DNA of 62,578 nt from Mesostigma viride (taxonomy: Eukaryota; Streptophyta; Mesostigmatophyceae; Mesostigmatales; Mesostigmataceae), in the NCBI GenBank assembly GCA_009746045.1, contig RPFO01000923.1:1-62578 (forward strand). Direction: 5' to 3'. The first letter of the stretch is position 1, and every line of letters starts with the position of its first letter. The translations under genes were made by a program, and so were the position numbers. Of this stretch, positions 55,106 through 62,578 are shown in pieces. The notes under the pieces were generated by a model that ran no database searches, had not been told where the DNA came from, and worked only from the letters and a program-made list of their open reading frames with translations.

Positions 55106-56068
55106 TCAATTCTGGGCAAAATCGGCCCAACTCCCCACCCTTGCCAAATCCCTGATATAGAAATCAAGTTCCACCTCATTCTCATCCCCGCAAAAGCGAA
55201 GGATTTCGGATCCATCTTCCCATTCGTCCCATTCCCCACTAGCTTTAGCTTTCTGTGTAAATTTTTGTATGACAATTTCGGCCACGATGTTCTCAACCCC
55301 TCTATTCCTGTCCTCCAGAAGCCTTAAAGCCTCAGACGTCACATCAGTAGACGTCTCCCCTCTGTCCAACAGCCACAGCGCCAGTCCAAATTCGGCGGCA
55401 TCCAGAGGAAGACTCTCCAAGTACGACGGCGTCAGCCAATCACGAAAACCGCGATTGGTACGTTCGTTCGAAAAGTAGAGCATGCTCTTCAATCCCCATA
55501 TATACTCATTAGCAGCCAGCATCTCCATCTCCTTAGCCACCTTTTCCCTCTCCTCAACTTGCTGTTTTAAGTCCTCGTCTCTCTCGAGCTCGCTTACGTC
55601 AAAATCCATTTCTCCCCACATACACCTCTCGTCTCGAAAGTCACGGGACCAATCCTCCCAGTAACCCCGAACTGCAGTCATTCTGTCAAACGTCTCCAGA
55701 CAGACCCTTCGGAACGCCCCCCCCCTTTCCGCCAGCTGCTCCTTCCCTAGATACGCGTGAAATGGTCTAGTAGACCACAAATACGGCGTAAATGGCACTC
55801 GTGGCACTCTTCTGTCCGCCACCGAAACACAAAATACCCGCCATCGACAGCCAAGCCCAGCAACCGCAGCTTGCGCCTTCCGACTCACGCACTCAAAACG
55901 TGCCTGATCAATCAAGCCTAGGAAACTGGCAACATGCGTTACCACCTCCAGCGGCATATCCATCAGGTGAAGCACAGCCACCATCTCCGTCCTCTTGTTA
56001 GCTCCAACCTCGCAGGAGGCGCCCTTGTCCTCCGTCTGCCTCTTCTGTTTGCTCTTCCCTACTCCCAT
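55106..56068 (-). CDS. F-box protein, lineage-specific
   Basis: 320 residues. After a basic start (MGVGKSKQKRQTEDKG) an F-box lies at about 36-70: MDMPLEVVTHVASFLGLIDQ then ARFECVSRKAQAAV. The C-terminal region has YIWGLKSMLYFSNERTNRGF, LPLDAAEFGLALWLLDRGET and a helical end. This layout and several motifs recur in the gene at 58780-59727, so the two are paralogues. F-box proteins recruit substrates to SCF ubiquitin ligases; the substrate-binding part here matches no LRR, Kelch or WD pattern. Confidence 0.75.
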   Translation of the reverse strand: MGVGKSKQKRQTEDKGASCEVGANKRTEMVAVLHLMDMPLEVVTHVASFLGLIDQARFECVSRKAQAAVAGLGCRWRVFCVSVADRRVPRVPFTPYLWSTRPFHAYLGKEQLAERGGAFRRVCLETFDRMTAVRGYWEDWSRDFRDERCMWGEMDFDVSELERDEDLKQQVEEREKVAKEMEMLAANEYIWGLKSMLYFSNERTNRGFRDWLTPSYLESLPLDAAEFGLALWLLDRGETSTDVTSEALRLLEDRNRGVENIVAEIVIQKFTQKAKASGEWDEWEDGSEILRFCGDENEVELDFYIRDLARVGSWADFAQN

Positions 56069-56212
56069 TCGCCTGCATACACACCAGGCAAAACAGTATT
56101 TTGAGGCATCCTATTCACTACGAATTATTCGTGCCACAGGATACACATTTTTTTTAACACATCTTCATCTTTTTCTGGCCCTTAATGGGCAGAAAAATTG
56201 TTATAACCACCA

Positions 56213-57790
56213 CTAAGCTGCTTGAAAGACACATCCTGCCTTACTGCCACATGAAAAGAATAAAATGCACATGGTAATTTTTTTCCAATTCCAACGGCCG
56301 TTGGCTCACAACCCCCCTGTGGGAAGGGTGGATGCCTTACGAACCAGTCAAGCCCCATCTTTATGCTCAGCTAGTTTTTTTGGAGGCCTTTCTAGGAAGG
56401 CACATGGTAATAACCTTCACTAAGCTGCATGAAAGACGCATCCTGCCTTACTGCCACCAAATGAAAAGAAAGAAATGCACATGATAATGTTTTTCCAATT
56501 CCAACGGCCGTTGGCTCACAACCCCCCTGTGGGAAGGGTGGATGCCTTACGAACCATTCAACCACATCTTTATGGTCAGCTAGATTTTTGGAGGCCTTTC
56601 TTGGAAGGCACATGGTAATAACCATCACTAAGCTGCATGAAAGACAGATCCTGCCTTACTGCCACCAAATGAAAGGAATGAAATGCACATGATAATGTTT
56701 TTCCAATTCCAACGGCCGTTCGCTCACAACCCCCCTGTGGGAAGGGTGGATGCCTTACGAACCAGTGAAGCCCCATCTTTATGCTCAGCTCGATTTTTTG
56801 GAGGCCTTTCTAGGAGAAAAATGGTAAATAGCCACCACTAAGCTGCATAAAAGACACATCCTGCCTTACTGCCACCCAATGAAACGAATGAAATGCACAT
56901 GGTAATGTTTTTCAAGTCTAACGGCCGTTGGCTCACAACCCCCCTGTGGGAAGGGTGGATGCCTTACGAACCATTCAACCACATCTTTATGCTCAGCTAG
57001 ATTTTTGGAGGCCTTTCTAGGAAGGCACATGGTAATAACCATCACTAAGCTGCATGAAAGACGCATCCTGCCTTATTGCCACCCAATGAAACGAATGAAA
57101 TGCACATGATAATGTTTTTCCAATTCCAACGGCCGTTGGCTCACAACCCCCCTGTGGGAAGGGTGGATGCCTTACGAACCATTCAACCACATCTTTATGC
57201 TCAGCTAGATTTTTGGAGGCCTTTCTTGGAAGGCACATGGTAATAACCTTCACTAAGCTGCATGAAAGACGCATCCTGCCTTACTGCCACCAAATGAAAA
57301 GAATCAAATGCACATGATAATGTTTTTCCAATTCCAACGGCCGTTGGCTCACAACCCCCCTGTGGGAAGGGTGGATGCCTTACGAACCAGTCAAGCCCAT
57401 CTTTATGCTCAGCTAGATTTTTTGGAGGCCTTTCATGGAGAAAAATGGTAATAGCCACCACTAAGCTGAATGAAAGATACATCCTGGCTGATTGCCAACC
57501 CACTCAAAGGAATGAAATGCACATGATAATGTTTTTCAAGTCTAGCGGCCGTTGGCTCACAACCCCCCTCTGGGAAGGGTGGATGCCTTACGAACCAGTC
57601 AAACCCATGTTTATGCTCAGCTAGATTTTTTGGAGGCCTTTCTTGGAAGAAAAATGGTAATAGCCACCACTAAGCTGCATGAAAGACACATCCTGGCTGC
57701 TTGCCACCCTATCAAACGAATAAAAAGCATATGATAATGTTTTTCCAATTCCAACGGCCGTTGGCTCACAACCCCCTTCGGGTAGAGGCC
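56213..57790. repeat. 208-bp tandem repeat, seven to eight copies
   Basis: Each unit contains one CCAACGGCCGTTGGCTCACAAC (some with point changes), CCCCCCTGTGGGAAGGGTGG, ATGCCTTACGAACCA, TTTGGAGGCCTTTCT and CACTAAGCTGCATGAAAGAC. Palindromes fall near 56290, 56501, 56707, 56920, 57126, 57333, 57543 and 57750. Short open frames in it are artefacts. Confidence 0.95.
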
Positions 57791-57859
57791 TTACGGACCA
57801 GTCAGAAATAGTGTCCACCAAGCTGTTCCCCCCACACCCACAGTTGTCCTTGTCCACAT

Positions 57860-58779
57860 ACCTTTCCAGTACAGTTGTCCTCAGCTTCTCAGCAACGGGC
57901 GACTCCTCTCCTTGCTGCCTTGACAGATATCACATAAACAAAACACGATCACGAGAGCATCAGGATTGTTAGAGGTTTCCTCCATCGCAAAACCGTAAGA
58001 TACACACACCTCAAAAACCAACTTTCTTGTCCTCCCAAATAACATATGTTTTTAAATGTAAAATAAATCACATTCATATTCTGTCACTTGATTTAACCAC
58101 ACAATTTTTCAGGTCCAACGCCCGTTGGCATTACGCCTCTTCCCGGTAAAAGAGTATTTATTGCTCCAACCCCACAAAAAACTCGTTCCGGACCTGATCG
58201 AAGCGAAGAGCACTGCCAGGGATCGGAGTCGAGCCAGATTTGTGTGCGGAACATGATGGCTGGCCCACCTCACTCCCCAACATCAATGTGGACCTGGGTT
58301 CGAACCCTGTCAGTGCTATTCGCTTCGAACAGTTCCGGAACGAGTTTTTTGTGGGTGTGGAGAAATAATGTCGACATTTTCGGTGACTGTTCAGCCTAAA
58401 AAAATCACAAGCAGATGCGACGGCCCCTCCATTAAACAAATTATCCACCACTGTTGCGCTACACTAGCAATGTTTGTCAAGGTCCAACGGCCGTTGGCAT
58501 CAAATAAATCACAACCATTGGTCACTCCATTTAACAAAATACCCACAACTTTTTAACCACACTAGAAATGTTTTTTGAGGTCCAACGGCCGTTGGAATCC
58601 AAAAAATGCCGAATTCATGTCAAATTTATATATATGTGACAGTTGACAGAATTAGAGATAATTAAATTATCAAACCCTCTTTTATTTGCCTTTAAATTAT
58701 CAGCCTTACCCATCAGCAAAAATTGGCGAATTTCATTCAATATTAGAATTCAAAATTTATTAATGAAATTTATGTTTCA
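57860..58779. other. Intergenic, one foldback, no gene
   Basis: A/T-rich sequence with three single palindrome copies (near 58116, 58482 and 58580) and the foldback element listed separately. No coding evidence. Confidence 0.5.
58166..58362. repeat. Foldback element with a tRNA-like B-box
   Basis: Arms of about 50 bp (58166-58215 and 58311-58362; CCCACAAAAAACTCGTTCCG, AAGCGAA.AGCACTG) are inverted repeats flanking about 95 bp. The centre contains GGTTCGAACCC (58297-58307), matching a pol III B-box. No complete tRNA cloverleaf could be drawn. It may be a small inverted-repeat transposon or a tRNA-derived foldback. Confidence 0.7.
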
Positions 58780-59727
58780 TCATTCAACCTCTTCAGAATC
58801 CTCATCCAAACACAACATCATGTCCCCTTTCCACTTGTACATACTACTCTCGGCCAAATACAGCAAGCGTGCCTTCTTCCCCCCAAAAAACTTGAGATAA
58901 TCCGGTGTGAAGATTGTTCCGCTGAGGACCTGCATAGCTAACTCCACCAAAACGCTTGCCATATCCTCCTCCCTACACCTCCTCTCTAATAAGGCCTTCA
59001 TGTCTGCGTTCTCATCAAATCCCATGATCAGAACTGCACATGCCATTCCTCCCCCCTCCAGAGGCAGCCCCTCCAAAAGCTTCACCCATTCTGCCTCCCT
59101 ACGCGCTCTCCTCCCCGGAGGAAAAAAAATGTCCTCATCCGGGTCATAAGGAGTATCGCAGAACCAGAAAATGCTCCTTAACCCCCATAGTTCATAATTA
59201 TCGTACAAGTCATCCATTTCCTTTCCCAATTGGCGTAAGCGAGCTGTCCACCCCCTCCAATTCCTCTCCAACACACGTCTCCTCTCAGCACGCTGGGACC
59301 TGAACAACCCTCCCATCGTCCTTGCTCGTGCATGTCCCTCTGGTGCTGGCTGGCGTCCTAACACCTCCTCAACTTCTTCACAATATACCTTAAAATACAT
59401 TCCCCTTGTGACGAGTGTGTAGGGGGTGATATCAGCTCTTGCACACTTTACTTGCCCGCCATACAATTCTCGGAAAAGAGACTCAGTTATCAATGTACGA
59501 GGACCATCCCCGAATGCGTCCACGAACCCAGAAATTAACTTAAAGCTGAATTGGGGTTCATACCTCCCCGACACCGCTTCCCTAGCCCCTCTACAAACTG
59601 CTTCAAAGCGGGCTACGTCGGGCGCCTCCATAAAAGCTGCGACTTCGGTCCAAATTTCCCACGGCAGTGAGATATCCCCTTCCATTATCGGCCCCGACGT
59701 CAAACTTGTCCCCTCTGCACATAACAT
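58780..59727 (-). CDS. F-box protein, paralogue of 55106-56068
   Basis: 315 residues. The F-box is near 15-52 (ISLPWEIWTEVAAFMEAPDV, ARFEAVCRGAREAV). Shared with its paralogue are a central charged region, ELWGLRSIFWFCDTP, LPLEGGGMACAVLIMGFDEN and VLVELAMQVLSGTIF. The C-terminus is acidic (CLDEDSEEVE). The first ATG (59727) overlaps a TGTGCAG acceptor-like site, so translation might start at the second Met (MEGDISLPWE). Likely an SCF adaptor by family; its target is unknown. Confidence 0.75.
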   Translation of the reverse strand: MLCAEGTSLTSGPIMEGDISLPWEIWTEVAAFMEAPDVARFEAVCRGAREAVSGRYEPQFSFKLISGFVDAFGDGPRTLITESLFRELYGGQVKCARADITPYTLVTRGMYFKVYCEEVEEVLGRQPAPEGHARARTMGGLFRSQRAERRRVLERNWRGWTARLRQLGKEMDDLYDNYELWGLRSIFWFCDTPYDPDEDIFFPPGRRARREAEWVKLLEGLPLEGGGMACAVLIMGFDENADMKALLERRCREEDMASVLVELAMQVLSGTIFTPDYLKFFGGKKARLLYLAESSMYKWKGDMMLCLDEDSEEVE

Positions 59728-59869
59728 ACATCGACGTCCATCCTTAAAAAAAAATGAGGTTTTGTCGGAAAGAAAATATGCAAACGTTAGGCGAGGTTTC
59801 CAATCCCTAACGGCCGTTGGGTCACTAATTGTTGTTTAACCCGCTACAGTCGCATGAGAGAAAACGAAA

Positions 59870-60006
59870 GTCAATTTTATTCCAATTTCAAAGTGAAAGG
59901 AGAATCCACTATTACACCATTTTACAACACAAATCAGGTCAATTTTATTCCAATTTCAAAGTAAAAAGAGAATTCACCATTACACCATTTTACAACACAA
60001 ATCAGG
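59870..60006. repeat. 68-bp direct duplication
   Basis: Two adjacent copies of GTCAATTTTATTCCAATTTC..ACACCATTTTACAACACAAATCAGG with a few differences, in the gap between the second F-box gene and the second MYND gene. Confidence 0.85.
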
Positions 60007-60175
60007 ACTAAATACACAAATTTCAAATCCAAAATGCGTCCAGTTATCCAACCTCAAAAGCAAATTATTACTCTACATTTCCAGTTTTTCTATGAGGAAG
60101 AACCGTAGTAGAAGGTGAAGGAGAAGTCGACCTCAGAGAAGTCGACCTGAGTTCCATCCAGTATGGTCGTCCTGT

Positions 60176-60864
60176 TTACCCCCTTATCACCCCTGCCAGC
60201 CCCTGTCTTGCTTGCCTCAGACGTTCGCATCTATCCTTATGCCTACTCCAGTCAGCACGCTGGCACTCCTCACTGCAATATCTGGCATCCCTACATCCTC
60301 TACACCACTTCTGAGGGCCTTTTGGCACCCACACCCCTCCTTGGAGCAATTTCGCATACCACGCATGGGGTCCCCATCCCTCACGATCGGGTCAGAGAGC
60401 AAGAAAAGGTTCATGTTGAGGGGTACTTCTGCCCCTACACACGCGTCAGCCCTCACGCGCAGGGAAGACGTAACATTCGGGTAAAATGCGCGCCCGTAGG
60501 TGCACCCAACCTGAGCCCCTTCCTCTTCCCCCAACTCTATCTTTGGCCCCTTTGTAATGAACGACACCAAAAGGCGGAACTCCCTCGTTGGGTCTATTGG
60601 CGCTCTTAGATCCATCTGTGGTACGAAAAAACCCTGTTCAATACAGAAGTTCATATCAGCTAGCTGGGCGTACATAACCCTCTCCATTTGGCTGAACGAA
60701 TCAAACGCCAATAAAACGGCCAAGTGGCGGCCTGTCTTCTCCTGCGCGACACGAACTTCCTCGAATATGACACGCGACAGAAAGCGAACTTGTTTGTAAA
60801 CGTTTTGAAGGACGCTTCCGTAGACTTCATTCACGAACTCGGACTCATTCGCGATCTCGGCCAT
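60176..60864 (-). pseudogene. MYND protein, paralogue of 54082-54871, one-base break
   Basis: Starts MAEIANESEFVNEVYGSVLQ. The N-terminal domain has GRHLAVLLAFDSFSQMERVM and TREFRLLVSF, as in the paralogue. Cys pair CSKEGC opens the MYND finger, then the frame slips at a GGG (plus strand CCC 60328-60330; one extra base would restore it) and continues as WCRGCRDARYCSEECQRADW then SRHKDRC, ending at TAA 60176-60178. Without the correction the frame ends at 60217 with an unrelated tail. As with its paralogue, only one base separates it from an intact gene. Confidence 0.75.
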
Positions 60865-61044
60865 CTTTTTCAGGGAAAAAACGAACAAAAAGATTTACAT
60901 CGCGGCCAAAAAAACGCGTTTTCCCATTAGTGTGTTTGCCTAATTTATTGTAATCATTCATTTTTAAAACAGTCAGGTCCTTAACAACCTCAGAAAATGA
61001 TTTCATTAAATTGGCATATACATTTAAAAACATCGTAGGTCGCA

Positions 61045-61299
61045 CTACTTTTTGCGTTTCAGTTTACGTTTGTTTCCCGGTTGAATAAAGTTGACACCAT
61101 CCCCTTCATCGTCGGAAATTAAGGCCGGCATTTCGTCCACTTCAGCTTGTACATCATCTTTTTTCATCACAACCATGGCTGGAATTGAATCCCAAAATTT
61201 CTCAATCGCTCTAACAACTTCGGCTGGCAGTTTTTTGGCCCCCCGTGCAACTGCCTCTCTCTCCTGGTTCGACACCGAAACGTCCTTGTCTTTCTCCAT
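61045..61299 (-). CDS. Small protein with basic tail, unknown
   Basis: 84 residues, MEKDKDVSVSNQEREAVARG, then KKLPAEVVRAIEKFWDSIP, an acidic EMPALISDDEGDG and a basic end NKRKLKRKK that could be a nuclear signal. The frame is open 14 codons further upstream across a CAG, so it may be the last exon of a longer gene. Confidence 0.45.
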   Translation of the reverse strand: MEKDKDVSVSNQEREAVARGAKKLPAEVVRAIEKFWDSIPAMVVMKKDDVQAEVDEMPALISDDEGDGVNFIQPGNKRKLKRKK

Positions 61300-61916
61300 T
61301 GAAAAAAACTGCACGTGAAGCACAACTGGCACGTCCAATGTAAGTAAACCTAGTACCTTCAGGGGCGGATTAATTCATCAGCCGGAGTACAATTTTATTT
61401 TACAACGCCAACGGCCGTTGGCATTACAGCAATGAAGTTAGGAGAGATAAAAACGTCGTAATGCAACGGCTGATAAAACTGGCGTATAATAAATAACGCG
61501 AAAAAAAATTGGCAAGACAAACTTTTTTTTGGAGGTCCAACGGCCGTTGGCATCACGTAAATCACAACAGCAATGATGGAAACTGATTTTGCAAGTCCAA
61601 CGGCCGTTGGCATCAAGAAAATCAGAAGAGGGAGCGACTGCCCAAAAAACGCATAATAATAAAACAAGTACCTTGCAGGTGGTTGACAGACGCGAATCTT
61701 GTGTAGCGACGTGGAATCTGCAAGGAATGCGCAAAAACGTTGCAATCAGAATTACAAGGATTACATATTTTCCACATTTAGTTTTTCAGGTCCAACGGCC
61801 GTTGGCATGAAATAAATAAGAAGACCACTACATGCGTGTGAGAAAATTGTGCCGGGTGACAGAATCAAATCCAAGTTGCCCAGCAGGTGGGAGGGAGGGA
61901 AAAGGAGTGATCAATG

Positions 61917-62578
61917 AAATGCCCCCCCTCGGAGGGAGGGAGGGAGGGAGGAGGAGGGAGGGAAGGGAGGGAGGAGGGAGGAGGGAGGGAGGGAGGGAGG
62001 GAGGGGGAGGGAAGGAGGGAAAGGAGGAAGGAGGAAGGAGGGAAGGAGGGAAGGAGGGAAGGAGGGAAGGAGGGAAGGAGGAAGGAGGGAAGGAGGGAAG
62101 GAGGGAAGGAGAAGGAGGAAGGAGGGAAGGAGGGAAACAAGGAAGGAAGGAGGGAAGGAGGGAAGGAGGTAAATTAATTAACGGAAGGGAAGGGGAAGGA
62201 GGGAAGGAGGAAGGAGGGAAGGAGGGGGAAGGGGGAAGGAGAGGAGGAGGAGGAAGGAAGGAGGAAGGAGGGAAGGAGGGAAGGAGGGAAGGAGGGAAGG
62301 AGGGAAGGAGGAAGGGAAGGAGGAGGAGGAGGAGGGAAGGAGGAAGGAGGGAAGGAGGGAAGGGGGAAGGAGGAAGAGGAAGGAGGGAAGGAGGGAAGGA
62401 GGGAAGGGGGAAGAGGGAAGGAGGGAAGGAGGGAAGGAGGAAGGAGGGAAGGAGGGAAGGAGGGAAGGAGGAAGGAGGAAGGAGGGAAGGAGGGAAGGAG
62501 GGAAGGAGGAAGGAGGAAAAGGAGGGAAGGAGGGAAGGAGGAAGGAGGAAGGGAAGGAGGGAAGGAGGGAAGGAGGGA
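61917..62578. repeat. GGGAAGGA-type purine simple repeat at the window end
   Basis: About 660 bp of irregular GGGAGGA/GGGAAGGA words, almost pure purine on the plus strand, interrupted once by TAAATTAATTAACGG near 62170. It runs to the end of the window. Confidence 0.95.

Larger units (their letters stand above)
51486..61805. repeat. Dispersed single copies of palindrome CCAACGGCCGTTGG
   Basis: Single or paired copies near 51487, 51523, 52018, 52868, 52937, 53044, 53739, 53818, 53939, 54949, 58482, 58580, 59806, 61408, 61537, 61597 and 61792, some with one or two changes. They occupy the gaps between the small minus-strand genes, often 40-110 bp upstream of a start codon. They are the same 14-bp core as in the tandem arrays at 34.7-37.4 and 56.2-57.8 kb. 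Confidence 0.9.

Noticed and set aside
58297-58307. A bona fide tRNA gene
   Set aside because: B-box present, but no A-box, anticodon arm or closed cloverleaf could be drawn on either strand.
61865-62177. Gly/Arg/Glu or Pro/Ser-rich frames at the right end
   Set aside because: Purine simple repeat; no unique sequence.

Overview
The window is nuclear DNA from a eukaryote of the green lineage, most likely a green alga. The support is: spliceosomal introns with clean GT..AG borders; a Peter Pan/SSF1 gene and a plant-type RanBP2 zinc-finger gene; a decayed plastid rpoB fragment of green-algal look; and non-LTR retrotransposons. The species cannot be named from the sequence. Exon structures below were built by hand from splice motifs, reading phase and family conservation.

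Left part (1-6.5 kb). A ribosome-biogenesis gene (PPAN/SSF1, minus strand, 3' end off the left edge) and a three-finger RanBP2 zinc-finger gene (plus strand) diverge from a roughly 650-bp promoter region. Both carry degraded tandem copies of their own exon-intron junctions inside their introns.

Transposon block (6.5-17.8 kb). Broken copies of at least two related non-LTR retrotransposon families (A and B) lie nested and tail to tail. Family A has a coiled-coil ORF1 and an ORF2 with an endonuclease-exonuclease-phosphatase domain and a reverse transcriptase with a YADD box. A pair of 188-bp inverted repeats brackets most of the block. The truncated second A copy differs from the first by several 4-bp insertions that are all self-complementary.

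TIR-like/B-box/armadillo gene (20.8-30.3 kb). Eight plus-strand exons join in phase into a protein of about 1,227 residues with a TIR-like region, tandem B-boxes and a long armadillo-type repeat domain with an acidic insert. Its introns are packed with satellites, including about 960 bp of CCCCAA (a TTGGGG telomere-type repeat) ending at a splice acceptor. This is my best candidate for an undescribed system.

Right half (31-62.6 kb). All recognisable genes are on the minus strand and lineage-specific. Two larger genes (31.3-34.0 kb and 34.1-48.1 kb) are interrupted by a tandem repeat built on the palindrome CCAACGGCCGTTGG and by a 10.3-kb GGACAA hexamer array lying in an intron. From 49.8 to 61.3 kb there is a compact series of small genes: three C..C..C..H zinc-finger proteins, a small acidic Cys protein, an unknown protein, two MYND proteins sharing a novel N-terminal domain, two F-box proteins and a small basic-tailed protein. 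Copies of the palindrome sit in most of the gaps. Several genes are interrupted by single-base slips in short homopolymers, so either the assembly has indel errors or some copies are decaying. The window begins and ends in simple-sequence repeats.
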